From an uncultured Lachnospiraceae bacterium (GTDB lineage Bacteria; Bacillota; Clostridia; Lachnospirales; Lachnospiraceae): a stretch of DNA of 30,387 bases. Where the stretch lies: contig CAJUMC010000037.1 in assembly GCA_910587085.1 (NCBI GenBank), positions 1 through 30,387 of the forward strand. Direction: 5' to 3'. Every line of letters starts with the position of its first letter. Position 1 is the first letter of the stretch. The notes below the pieces were generated by a model. That model did not search any database, had not been told where the DNA came from, and saw only the letters and a program-made list of their open reading frames with translations. A program made the translations under genes and the position numbers. Below are positions 23,926 through 30,387 of the stretch, in pieces.

Positions 23926-23967
23926 GGGCAAAACCGGCGGCCGTCTGCGGCCAGGCTGATTTTGCCC
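23926..23967 (-). terminator. Hairpin terminating sigK (possibly bidirectional)
   Basis: GGGCAAAA...GGC and GGC...TTTTGCCC form the outer stem, with GGCCG/CGGCC inside. On the minus strand it follows the sigK stop by ~33 nt and is followed by TGTTTTCC and TTTTATT. The plus strand has CCGTTTTT after it. Confidence 0.65.
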
Positions 23968-23999
23968 CGTTTTTGGCGTTTTTCTGCGTCCTTCGCCGT

Positions 24000-24653
24000 C
24001 TAATTCTGTTCAAACTTTTCCCGCAGCTTCCGCAGTGCTTTTTTCTCGATCCGGCTTACATAGCTGCGGGAAATATTCAGCTCGTCGGCAATTTCACGCT
24101 GTGTCCGTTCGGGATAGCCGTACAGGCCGTAGCGGTACAGCAGGATTTCCCGTTCTCTGCCGTTCAGGGCGTGAAACAGATAGCGGTGCAGCTGCTTTTT
24201 GTTGCTTTCCAGATACAGCCGATCCTCCACGGCTTCGTCCTCGGTTTCGATAATATCGAGCAGCGTAATCTCGTTGCCGTCGTGATCCGAGCCGATCGGC
24301 TCGGAGAGAGAAACCTCTCTGGACTGCTTCCGGCCGCTCCGGAACATCATCAGAAGCTCATTATCTATGCATCGGGAGGCGTAGGTTGCCAGCCGGATGC
24401 CTTTCTGCGGATTAAAGGTATCGATCGCCTTGATCAGCCCGATTGTTCCGATAGAGATATAATCGTCAAAATCCCGTTCCGGGAGATTATATTTTTTTAC
24501 GATGTGTGCCACCAGACGCAGATTCCGCTCGATAAGAATTTCCCGCGCGGCAGGGCTGCCGCGGCGGAGCAGCTCGAGCTGTTCGCTTTCTTCCTTGGCG
24601 CTCAGCGGTTTTTGAAAGGATTGCAAGGGATACCTCGACGCTTCGGGTTTCAT
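24000..24653 (-). CDS. sigK: RNA polymerase sporulation sigma factor SigK
   Basis: A 217-residue sigma-70 family protein. Region 2 reads 'ERNLRLVAHIVKKYNLPERD', 'FDDYISIGTIGLIKAIDTFN' and 'GIRLATYASRCIDNELLMMF'. The linker 'REVSLSEPIGSDHDGNEITL' is typical of the SigE/SigK pair. Region 4 has 'RTQREIADELNISRSYVSRI'. It would direct late mother-cell transcription in sporulation. SigE is less likely because spoIIGA and sigG are not beside it. The gene is uninterrupted, with no skin-type element, and has no clear inhibitory pro-sequence. The ATG at 24653 is where family-like sequence starts. The frame is open further upstream but those 64 residues are unlike sigma factors. The ribosome site is weak (GGAAT). 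Confidence 0.9.
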   Translation of the reverse strand: MKPEASRYPLQSFQKPLSAKEESEQLELLRRGSPAAREILIERNLRLVAHIVKKYNLPERDFDDYISIGTIGLIKAIDTFNPQKGIRLATYASRCIDNELLMMFRSGRKQSREVSLSEPIGSDHDGNEITLLDIIETEDEAVEDRLYLESNKKQLHRYLFHALNGREREILLYRYGLYGYPERTQREIADELNISRSYVSRIEKKALRKLREKFEQN

Positions 24654-24994
24654 ATTACTGTATTCCGCGGGGTGTAAGAAAGTGCCTTTCCATCTGAAAC
24701 AAAAACATTCGGCTTGCCTTTTTCGCGCTTCTTGTATAGAATGGAAAAGGAAGATACGGGAAAAAGGAAGGGCATCCCATGCAGGGAAAAGAGCGGCGCG
24801 GAGCAGGAAGGAAACGTAGAAGCAGCGGAAACCATGAGAAGGCATCCCGCAGATAAACAGACGGCAAAACCATACATGGAAAAACCTGCGGCGGACATGA
24901 AAGAAAAAATTGAGTTATATCAGCGAAGCAAGAATAAAAGCGGAACAACAGTGAAACAGATCTGTGAAAAAGGAAGAGAGGAACGGTAGAGAAT
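24654..24994 (+). promoter_or_regulatory. sigK-pyrK intergenic region with a plus-strand promoter
   Basis: TTGCCT (24714-24719), 17 nt, TAGAAT (24737-24742) is a fair promoter for pyrK, giving a ~245-nt leader. A 91-codon frame starts at 24714 and covers most of this leader, but it overlaps the promoter, is low complexity (Lys/Glu) and has no ribosome site, so I do not call it. No PyrR-type attenuator hairpin is evident. No clear mother-cell promoter for sigK could be picked out. Confidence 0.5.
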
Positions 24995-25789
24995 ATGGCG
25001 GATATCAGAAAAACAGCTGCTTTGATTGAGGAGACAGAAAAGCTTGCAGAAGGAATCTGCGGCCTGTGGCTGCGGCCGGAAGCACCCGAGGTGGCCGTTT
25101 CGGCTGTTCCGGGCCAGTTTGTATCAGTGTACTGCCGGGATGCAAGCAGACTTCTGCCGCGGCCGATCAGTCTGTGTGAGATCGACAGGGAACGGGGCAG
25201 GCTGAGGCTTGTGTACCGCATTGCAGGTGCAGGAACGAGGGAGCTTTCGGAAAGAAAAGCCGGGGAGACCATTGAAATTATGGGGCCTCTTGGCAACGGC
25301 TATTCACTTGAAGGGCTTCCTGCAGACGGCGGGCATGCGGTGCTGATGGGCGGAGGCATCGGCATTCCTCCGCTTCTGGCGCTTGCCAGGGCGCTGCCCG
25401 GCGTCCGGACAGCGGTGCTCGGGTATCGCGACGGCGAAACTTTTCTGCGGGAGGAATTCGAAGCGCTGGGCTGCCGTGTGATTATTGCTACGGATGACGG
25501 CAGCATCGGAACAAAGGGTAATGTAATTGACGCTGCCCGGGAAAACGCTGTGCGCGGGGATATGATTTATTCCTGCGGGCCTGTTCCGATGCAGCGCGGA
25601 GTGAAGGCTTACGCGGCCGAACTCGGAATCCCGGCGCAGCTGTCGCTGGAGGAACGCATGGCATGCGGCATCGGAGCCTGTCTTGCATGTGTATGTCAGT
25701 CCAGGGAGAAGGACAGTCACAGCCATGTACACAACAAGCGGGTCTGCAAGGACGGGCCGGTATTTTTTGCGGATGAGATTGAATTGTAG
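24995..25789 (+). CDS. pyrK: Dihydroorotate dehydrogenase electron-transfer subunit PyrK
   Basis: A 264-residue flavo-iron-sulfur subunit that passes electrons from PyrD to NAD+. 'PGQFVSVYCRDASRLLPRPI' and 'SLCEIDRERGRLRLVYRIAG' form the FAD barrel with the R-P-x-S motif. 'VLMGGGIGIPPLLALARALP' is the pyridine-nucleotide loop. The C-terminal 2Fe-2S site is 'MACGIGACLACVCQ' with a final cysteine in 'KRVCKDGPVF'. AGAGAGGAACGG lies just before the ATG. pyrD follows after 146 nt on the same strand, and the two proteins form a heterotetramer in class 1B enzymes. The 146-nt gap contains no gene. Confidence 0.96.
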   Translation: MADIRKTAALIEETEKLAEGICGLWLRPEAPEVAVSAVPGQFVSVYCRDASRLLPRPISLCEIDRERGRLRLVYRIAGAGTRELSERKAGETIEIMGPLGNGYSLEGLPADGGHAVLMGGGIGIPPLLALARALPGVRTAVLGYRDGETFLREEFEALGCRVIIATDDGSIGTKGNVIDAARENAVRGDMIYSCGPVPMQRGVKAYAAELGIPAQLSLEERMACGIGACLACVCQSREKDSHSHVHNKRVCKDGPVFFADEIEL

Positions 25790-25935
25790 GCAGGCAGAGC
25801 CAAGACGAAAGGAAAACCGCTTTCGTCTGAAACGGACGGAGGCGCAGGATATCCGCGGGGCGGAAAGGAACGAAGCGGTAAACAGAATTGCGGAACAACG
25901 CAGGACAGGCTGCGGCGGGCAGGAGGGAACAAAAT

Positions 25936-26838
25936 ATGAATACAAGGGTTTCAATAGCAGGCGTGGAATTTAAAAATCCGGTGACAACGGCGTCCGGTAC
26001 CTTCGGTTCCGGCATGGAGTATGCGGAGCTGGTGGATCTCAACCGGCTCGGCGCAGTGACGACAAAGGGAGTTGCGATTGTACCATGGCCGGGAAATCCG
26101 ACACCGCGCGTGGCGGAGACCCACGGCGGGATGCTGAATGCAATCGGGCTGCAGAATCCGGGCGTGGATGTGCTGCTGGAGAGGGATATTCCTTTTCTGA
26201 AGCATTATGATACGCGCATCATTGTTAATGTCTGCGGAAAAACAGCCGAGGACTATGTCGCGGTTGTGGAGAAGCTTGCAGATGCGCCGGTCGATCTGCT
26301 GGAGATCAATATCTCCTGTCCGAACGTCAGGGAGGGTGGCATCGCCTTCGGTCAGGATCCGCGCATGGTGGAGTCGATTACGCGTGAAATCAAGCAGCAT
26401 GCGAAGCAGCCCGTTATCATGAAACTGAGCCCGAATGTAACGGATATCACCAAGACAGCGAAGGCGGCGGAAGCAGGCGGCGCGGACGCCCTTTCCCTGA
26501 TCAACACGCTGACCGGGATGAAGATCGACATAAACCGGCGGACATTTCTGCTGGCAAATAAAACGGGCGGAATGTCCGGCCCGGCCGTGAAGCCGGTGGC
26601 GCTGCGCATGGTTTATCAGACGGCGAATGCCGTATCGATCCCGGTTATCGGTATGGGAGGCATCGCCACGGCCGAGGATGCGCTTGAATTTCTGATGGCG
26701 GGCGCTTCGATGGTGGCCGTGGGTACGGCAAATTTCTATAATCCGCGGGCAACGCTCGATGTAATCGAGGGTATTGAGAAATATATGGAGAGCAGCCGCG
26801 TGGAGGATATTAAAGAACTGATCGGGTGCGTAAAATAG
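25936..26838 (+). CDS. pyrD: Dihydroorotate dehydrogenase B catalytic subunit PyrD
   Basis: A 300-residue FMN TIM-barrel that oxidises dihydroorotate to orotate, the fourth step of pyrimidine synthesis. Conserved blocks are 'FKNPVTTASGTFGSGMEYAE', 'LGAVTTKGVAIVPWPGNPTP', 'NAIGLQNPGVD', 'EINISCPNVREGG' with the catalytic cysteine, 'PVIMKLSPNVTDI', 'LSLINTLTGMKIDINRR' and 'IPVIGMGGIATAEDALEFLM'. These fit class 1B (NAD-dependent with PyrK). AGGAGGG before ATG 25936 decides the start; the frame is open from 25888. A strong hairpin follows 41 nt after the stop. Confidence 0.97.
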   Translation: MNTRVSIAGVEFKNPVTTASGTFGSGMEYAELVDLNRLGAVTTKGVAIVPWPGNPTPRVAETHGGMLNAIGLQNPGVDVLLERDIPFLKHYDTRIIVNVCGKTAEDYVAVVEKLADAPVDLLEINISCPNVREGGIAFGQDPRMVESITREIKQHAKQPVIMKLSPNVTDITKTAKAAEAGGADALSLINTLTGMKIDINRRTFLLANKTGGMSGPAVKPVALRMVYQTANAVSIPVIGMGGIATAEDALEFLMAGASMVAVGTANFYNPRATLDVIEGIEKYMESSRVEDIKELIGCVK

Positions 26839-26878
26839 AGGACGGCAGAGGTACAAACGCTGGGCAACAGGACTTTAA

Positions 26879-26916
26879 TGCCGGACGACAGTAAAAGAAA
26901 AAGCTGTTGTCCGGCA
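26879..26916 (+). terminator. Strong hairpin after pyrD
   Basis: TGCCGGACGACAG and CTGTTGTCCGGCA pair over 13 positions (one G-T) around a 12-nt A-rich loop. The following sequence is GAGTTTATATATATA, so the U-tract is imperfect. It most likely ends the pyrKD transcript. Confidence 0.65.
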
Positions 26917-27693
26917 GAGTTTATATATATATAAAATGAGAATTATTAGAAAAATCAGATATATATAAAACTATCTGCCCGGTTTTTATTTGGCTGCTTT
27001 TTCTGTTTGTTGTTGGAATGGATGCTATTTACTTTTAAAGCAAATTTTATTTATACCCCTTCTTTGTTATTTAAGAATAGAAGATGAATTCTCTTCAGAA
27101 AATCAGGGAATACCGAACAAATACGGAACCTGCATAAGATTAGCAGAACAGGCCGACGGGCATTTTACGGCATCTTTGTCACTGTAACTCGATTTATACC
27201 GAGAAATAAACGATGGAAATCAAGAAAAAGGGTTGCAGGATCGAAAAAGCTGTGCTAGAATGGCAGACGAAGTCGATTAAGAGATGACTGGCAGAAAGCT
27301 GCAAAATAGTTTTGAAAGGTTGTGACAGGTATAATGCGGCAGGAAACGGGGGCGGAAGCGGCATGAAGCAAAAGAACAGAAAAGCTTTGATTATCACCAC
27401 GGTCGGCGGCTTCGTACCGCAGTTTGAGATGAATAATCTTGAATGCATACACTGCCCTGGGAAAGCTATGTTACTTCCCTTAAAAATCATCAAAAAAGAC
27501 AAATATTCTACTTGCAGATTTATTCTACTTATACAATTCATTCTGCTTTGCAGATGCCAAACTATTTCCCCGCTGATTCCGGCAGTTTTTTGAAGCTACT
27601 ATAGCATAATGAAACGTAGAACTCAAGCAGGAGAAAAAAGTCTCCGGCTTTACTGGTTGGGTGCGAGAAAGCTTCGGCGTTCCGCAAAAGTAT
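26917..27693. other. Gene-poor gap separating pyrD and pyrE
   Basis: The left part is AT-rich, with two TATATATATAAAA-type stretches (about 26931 and 26958). The right part is of mixed composition. A 65-codon frame at 26990 and its neighbours have no ribosome site and no family look. The only gene-like piece is the glycosyltransferase 5' remnant at 27363. A weak hairpin, AGCAGGAGA/TCTCCGGCT, lies at 27626-27649. Confidence 0.6.
27363..27437 (+). pseudogene. 5' remnant of a glycosyltransferase gene
   Basis: The 25 residues from the ATG at 27363 ('KALIITTVGGFVPQFEMNN') look like the start of the exopolysaccharide-type glycosyltransferases common in Clostridia, which open KKALIxATVGGFxPKFEMND followed by a G-Y-E-V-H-Y-A stretch. 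Similarity stops after 'FEMNN'; the frame then runs ~50 codons of unrelated sequence to 27593. A purine-rich ribosome-site-like stretch (GGGGGCGGAAGC) precedes the ATG. It is probably a leftover of a deleted gene. The call is from memory of family openings and is tentative. Confidence 0.45.
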
Positions 27694-27722
27694 TTGATAA
27701 TTTCCTGATTTTATGGTAAACT
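27694..27722 (+). promoter_or_regulatory. Promoter of pyrE
   Basis: TTGATA (27694-27699), 17 nt, TAAACT (27717-27722), ~50 nt before the pyrE ATG. It indicates that pyrE is transcribed separately from pyrKD. Confidence 0.7.
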
Positions 27723-27773
27723 AAGGAAGGACAGGCTGGAAAAGCCCCGGTGCAGAAGGAGATTTGGAAGGCG

Positions 27774-28457
27774 ATGGAGCAGTATAAGGAAGAATTTATT
27801 GATTTTATGGTGGAGGCCAATGTACTGAAGTTCGGTGATTTTACGCTGAAGAGCGGACGGAAGTCTCCGTTTTTTATGAACGCGGGCGCTTATGTGACAG
27901 GCGGCCAGCTGAAAAGGCTCGGCGAATATTACGCGCGGGCAATTCATGATCATTACGGGCTGGATTTCGACGTGCTCTTCGGGCCGGCCTACAAGGGAAT
28001 TCCGCTCAGCGTAGCTACGGCGATGGCTCTCCATGAGCTGTACGGGGCGGAGATCCGTTACTGCTCGAACCGTAAGGAGATCAAGGATCACGGCGATGCC
28101 GGCATTCTGCTCGGAAGCCCGATTCAGGACGGGGATCGCGTAGTGATTATCGAAGATGTGACGACTTCAGGGAAATCCATCGAAGAGACCTTCCCGATTC
28201 TGAAGGCGCAGGGCGAGATTGAGATAAAGGGATTGATTGTATCGCTGAACCGCATGGAACGCGGAAAGGGAGAGAAGAGCGCTCTTGCGGAGATTACGGA
28301 GCTGTACGGCATTCCTGCCAATGCGATTGTTTCCATGGCGGATGTGGTGGAGCATCTCTACAACAGGGAATGCGGCGGACGCGTAGTGATTAATGACGCG
28401 ATCAAGGCAGCGATTGACAAGTATTACGAGCAGTACGGCGCAGCAGAACAGATATGA
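27774..28457 (+). CDS. pyrE: Orotate phosphoribosyltransferase PyrE
   Basis: A 227-residue type I phosphoribosyltransferase making orotidine-5'-phosphate from orotate and PRPP. 'EFIDFMVEANVLKFGDFTLK' and 'SGRKSPFFMNAGAY' form the substrate-side N-terminus. 'VLFGPAYKGIPLSVATAMAL' follows, then the flexible loop 'RKEIKDHGDAG', and the PRPP-binding motif is 'RVVIIEDVTTSGKSIEETFP'. The ATG at 27774 is where family sequence begins. GGAAGG is close before it and AAGGAG is 12 nt upstream. A GTG at 27750 would add 8 residues and cannot be excluded. It completes the orotate steps with PyrK/PyrD, although 935 nt and a terminator-like hairpin intervene. Confidence 0.95.
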   Translation: MEQYKEEFIDFMVEANVLKFGDFTLKSGRKSPFFMNAGAYVTGGQLKRLGEYYARAIHDHYGLDFDVLFGPAYKGIPLSVATAMALHELYGAEIRYCSNRKEIKDHGDAGILLGSPIQDGDRVVIIEDVTTSGKSIEETFPILKAQGEIEIKGLIVSLNRMERGKGEKSALAEITELYGIPANAIVSMADVVEHLYNRECGGRVVINDAIKAAIDKYYEQYGAAEQI

Positions 28458-28513
28458 CATGGGACTGCGGACAGGAAAATTGCGGCAGAGCATACGGAAA
28501 AGAGGTATCCATA

Positions 28514-28663
28514 ATGGAAAAGGTATATAAGGCGATGAAGTCGGTTGGAGCGTTCAATATTGTGTTCGGGATTCTTACGATTGTGGGCGGCACGCTGATG
28601 GGGGCGTTTCTGATCGTGAACGGCGGCAAACTGCTGCACCGTAAGAAAGATATTATATTTTAG
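28514..28663 (+). CDS. 49-residue glycine-rich membrane protein
   Basis: A small protein, 'MEKVYKAMKSVGAFNIVFGI' continuing 'LTIVGGTLMGAFLIVNGGKL' and ending in a basic 'LHRKKDIIF'. Residues ~12-40 form one long or two short glycine-containing membrane segments, with the basic tail probably cytoplasmic. AGAGG 8 nt before the ATG supports translation. The spacing, 56 nt after pyrE and 87 nt before the protease gene, suggests a shared transcript. I do not recognise a function. The ATG at 28454 is rejected because the added residues look random and overlap the end of pyrE. Confidence 0.65.
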   Translation: MEKVYKAMKSVGAFNIVFGILTIVGGTLMGAFLIVNGGKLLHRKKDIIF

Positions 28664-28750
28664 TGCTTTTGTCCGGCGGCTGCAGAAGACCTTGTTTTTC
28701 GGCTGTATGGCGAAGCCGGAGCCATAGAATCTGTTGATAGAGGTGGAAGC

Positions 28751-29449
28751 ATGTTTTTAATGTTGCTGGCTGTATTTCCGTCCATCTATCTGATCCGGTA
28801 TGTCTACCGGATGGACGGGGTGGAAAAGGAACCGGTGGGGCTGCTTGCAAAGGTGTTTTTTGCAGGCGTGCTGTCCGCGGTTCCGGCCGTGGCGGCCGAG
28901 CTGATGCTGCAGCGCCTGTTTGCCGGAATTTTTACAAATACCGAAGGTGTTGCATATCTGCTTGCGGAGAATTTTATCGGCGTGGCGCTGGTGGAGGAAT
29001 TCTGCAAGCGTGAAGCGGTACGGCGCAGGGTATGGAACAATCCTGAATTCAACTGCACCTTTGACGGTATTGTGTACTGTGTCTGCGGATCGCTCGGGTT
29101 TGCTACGATTGAAAATATTCTGTACATATTCAGCGGCGGCGGATATCAGGTCGCTGTTATGCGTGCGCTTACATCCATTCCGCTTCACGCATTCTGCGGA
29201 GTTTATATGGGCTATTATTTCGGAATGGCACGCAAAGCTGCGCAGAATGAATATGAAGCCCGTTCCGCCACGCTTCTGACGCTGAGTCTGGCGGTGCCGA
29301 CGCTGATTCACGGCGCATACGATTTTATTTTGAATCTGGATTTTGAATGGATGACACTTGCTGTCGTTGCGTTCTGCGTGATACTGGACGGCATGGCAAT
29401 CAGCAGAATTCGCGCTTCGTCGCGGGATGATCTTCCTTTTTGGTACTGA
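28751..29449 (+). CDS. PrsW-family glutamic intramembrane protease
   Basis: A 232-residue polytopic membrane protein with about seven hydrophobic segments. The PrsW motifs are visible: 'VGVAL' type 'GVALVEEFCKREAVRRRVWN' (E-E-x-x-K), 'FDGIVYCVCGSLGFATIENI' (F-D-G-x-x-Y and E-N), 'PLHAFCGVYMGYYFG' (conserved His) and 'LIHGAYDFILN' (final His). In B. subtilis PrsW cleaves the anti-sigma factor RsiW. Related proteins in clostridia cleave other anti-sigma factors or unknown membrane proteins, and no sigma/anti-sigma pair is beside it here. AGAGGTGG lies ~7 nt before the ATG. A strong hairpin follows the stop. Confidence 0.9.
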   Translation: MFLMLLAVFPSIYLIRYVYRMDGVEKEPVGLLAKVFFAGVLSAVPAVAAELMLQRLFAGIFTNTEGVAYLLAENFIGVALVEEFCKREAVRRRVWNNPEFNCTFDGIVYCVCGSLGFATIENILYIFSGGGYQVAVMRALTSIPLHAFCGVYMGYYFGMARKAAQNEYEARSATLLTLSLAVPTLIHGAYDFILNLDFEWMTLAVVAFCVILDGMAISRIRASSRDDLPFWY

Positions 29450-29460
29450 GCTGTTATGAC

Positions 29461-29494
29461 GGCGCATATCGCGGGCCTGCCCGGGGTATGCGCC
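29461..29494 (+). terminator. Probable terminator after the PrsW gene
   Basis: GGCGCATA (29461-29468) and TATGCGCC (29487-29494) form the outer stem with GGGC/GCCC inside. Only a short T-rich stretch (GGATTTGTCTT) follows. Confidence 0.5.
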
Positions 29495-29753
29495 GGATTT
29501 GTCTTGAGATGACCTGTGATGAGGAGGTTTGTCTTGAAATGAATTGTTTAGAATTGTTCAATATTGAATAATTTTAAAGTATTTTGAAGTGAACTGCAGA
29601 TTTTCATATATTTGAACAGTCTGAGAGCATGGCGGAAGGAGTCAGAGGAAAGGTGCGGATTCGTTTACCTGTTCTGTATATATGTATGGAGGATCGGCAG
29701 CTGAGATAACGGAGCAATAAAACCTGTTGTGACAATAATGTTTTAAAGCGAGC

Positions 29754-29782
29754 TTTACAGTAATTTTTCTATATGGTATAAT
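29754..29782 (+). promoter_or_regulatory. Promoter upstream of the minisatellite region
   Basis: TTTACA (29754-29759), 17 nt, TATAAT (29777-29782). The only downstream gene is the partial one at 30333, implying a leader of ~540 nt that would include the repeats. Confidence 0.65.
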
Positions 29783-29888
29783 TGTGACAGACGTTATACC
29801 GGCACGGATAAATCACAGAACTTGAGTATATCGGTCTCCGACATAAATCAATATTGCGTCCGCTGAAAGGACTGATATTTGTATCCTT

Positions 29889-29978
29889 GATATGAGTGAT
29901 ATGAGTGATATGAATAAGATGAGTGTGATAAGTATAATAAGTGCAATAAGTGCAATGAACTTAATGAGTGAAATGTAT
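29889..29978 (+). repeat. Minisatellite of ~10 degenerate 9-bp units
   Basis: Units run GATATGAGT, GATATGAGT, GATATGAAT, AAGATGAGT, GTGATAAGT, ATAATAAGT, GCAATAAGT, GCAATGAAC, TTAATGAGT, GAAATGTAT. The shared core is nnnAT(G/A)AGT. Confidence 0.85.
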
Positions 29979-30049
29979 AAGTTATGTGATTTTTACATTA
30001 TTAATTATTTAAATTTATTATTTATACTAAACATACAAATTATATTAAT

Positions 30050-30081
30050 CATACGAAATCTGCGGACCCATACGAAATCTG
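30050..30081 (+). repeat. 13-bp direct repeat, 19-bp period
   Basis: CATACGAAATCTG occurs at 30050-30062 and again at 30069-30081, just before the 18-bp minisatellite. Confidence 0.8.
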
Positions 30082-30095
30082 TGAATCAAAATGAA

Positions 30096-30185
30096 ACAAG
30101 TGAATTAAATAAAACAAGAGAATCAGAAAAAACAAGTGAATTAAATAGAACAAGGGAATCAGACAAAACAAGAGAATTAAATAAA
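30096..30185 (+). repeat. Minisatellite of five 18-bp units
   Basis: ACAAGTGAATTAAATAAA, ACAAGAGAATCAGAAAAA, ACAAGTGAATTAAATAGA, ACAAGGGAATCAGACAAA, ACAAGAGAATTAAATAAA follow one another without spacers, in an alternating pattern with a 36-bp higher-order period. Confidence 0.88.
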
Positions 30186-30332
30186 GTATACAAACAAATG
30201 AATTATTTAAATTATATATATTATGATAGATATATTTATTACTAGTAGAGTATGTCGGAATGATATGGAATTATATCGTCAGGATACTATACGGCGTCGG
30301 TTGCGTCCGTTGGTAAAGAAAGAAGGTGTTTT

Positions 30333-30387
30333 ATGGGAATATATCTGAATCCGGGAAACAACGGATTTTTAAAAGCAATCCGCTCCG
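30333..30387 (+). CDS. AAA-ATPase-like / PD-(D/E)XK family protein, 5' end only
   Basis: Only 18 codons are inside the window. They read 'MGIYLNPGNNGFLKAIRS', very like the opening of the large bacterial AAA-ATPase-like family (PF09820, usually with a C-terminal PD-(D/E)XK nuclease domain, DUF1703). Those proteins start MGIYLNPGNxxFxxAxxSxIYVDKT. AAGAAGG lies ~6 nt before the ATG. The family is abundant and multi-copy in gut Clostridia, and its role is unproven. The gene runs off the right edge. Confidence 0.7.
   Translation, partial: MGIYLNPGNNGFLKAIRS

Larger units (their letters stand above)
23652..23999. other. Intergenic region after the nuclease gene
   Basis: There is no convincing gene. 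It begins with an imperfect hairpin, TTCTGC-GG-AGAGAG (23659-23672) against CTCTCTGCAGAA (23720-23731), enclosing ~47 nt, which may end or stabilise the cassette transcript. It then holds a run of eight G (23823-23830 or within one base), the right copy of the 20-bp repeat, and the sigK terminator. Minus-strand frames across 23752-24013 are short and unsupported. Confidence 0.6.
29495..30332. other. Long AT-rich intergenic region
   Basis: About 840 nt between the PrsW hairpin and the last gene. It starts with two similar TTTGTCTTGA(G/A)ATGA stretches (about 29498 and 29527), then becomes increasingly AT-rich. It contains one good promoter (29754-29782) and two minisatellites. A 117-codon frame (29892-30245) exists because the repeats are multiples of three. 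It has no ribosome site and an unnatural composition, so I do not call it a gene. Confidence 0.6.

Noticed and set aside
24714..24989. 91-codon open frame before pyrK
   Set aside because: It overlaps the promoter -35 and -10 boxes, has no ribosome site and low-complexity composition. A short leader peptide inside it cannot be excluded.
26990..27187. 65-codon open frame in the pyrD-pyrE gap
   Set aside because: No ribosome site, no family resemblance, AT-rich surroundings.
18769..30185. CRISPR array
   Set aside because: The tandem repeats at 18769-19068 are contiguous coding repeats and those at 29889-30185 have no spacers; no cas genes are present.
29892..30245. 117-codon repetitive open frame
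   Set aside because: Open because the repeats are 9 and 18 bp; no ribosome site within range of the ATG and an implausible composition.

Overview
The window reads as a chromosomal segment of a spore-forming Clostridia bacterium, most likely Lachnospiraceae. The pointers are a SigK-type sigma factor, an IreB-RuvX-DUF1292 gene row, RNase J, an HPr-like protein without the usual histidine, PyrK/PyrD of class 1B, strong AGGAGG ribosome sites and some TTG/GTG starts. Most of it is GC-rich housekeeping DNA. Three visibly more AT-rich patches interrupt it: about 3.55-4.4 kb, 21.5-23.8 kb and 29.5-30.3 kb. The family is inferred from gene content; no 16S gene or other marker is present.

Left part (1-7.4 kb): an AraC-type regulator converges on an ADP-ribosylglycohydrolase. 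Then come a translationally coupled pair (two-helix membrane protein plus SUFU-domain protein), a frameshifted Nudix gene, a tRNA-Gly(GCC) gene with a near-perfect promoter, a decayed HIT-family gene, a PfkB/FruK sugar-phosphate kinase and a convergent GH27 alpha-galactosidase.

Middle part (7.5-21.5 kb): a run of translation and RNA-modification genes. A divergent promoter region starts an SseB-domain protein, rsmE, cysteine desulfurase and thiI, the last two giving sulfur for 4-thiouridine. An HPr-like gene lies opposite. mtaB (ms2t6A37) follows, then the conserved row ireB, ruvX (yqgF), DUF1292, RNase J, an MltG-like membrane protein, a TrmR-like O-methyltransferase and a TrhP-like U32 protein. 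This parallels the yrzL-yrrK-yrzB-yrrL-yrrM-yrrN/O row of Bacillus subtilis, with RNase J inserted. The last two genes are expected to make 5-methoxyuridine-type wobble modifications.

Accessory cassette (21.5-23.9 kb): two genes, an AAA/STAND-like P-loop ATPase and a DpnII/MboI-like PD-(D/E)XK nuclease, with no DNA methyltransferase. They have their own promoter and are bracketed by a perfect 20-bp direct repeat. This is the best candidate in the window for a little-described system, probably defence.

Right part (24-30.4 kb): sigK on the minus strand, then pyrK-pyrD. A 0.9-kb gap containing a glycosyltransferase 5' remnant precedes pyrE, which has its own promoter. A 49-residue membrane protein and a PrsW-family intramembrane protease follow. 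The window ends in very AT-rich DNA with 9-bp and 18-bp minisatellites, then the first 18 codons of a gene resembling the AAA-ATPase-like/PD-(D/E)XK family.
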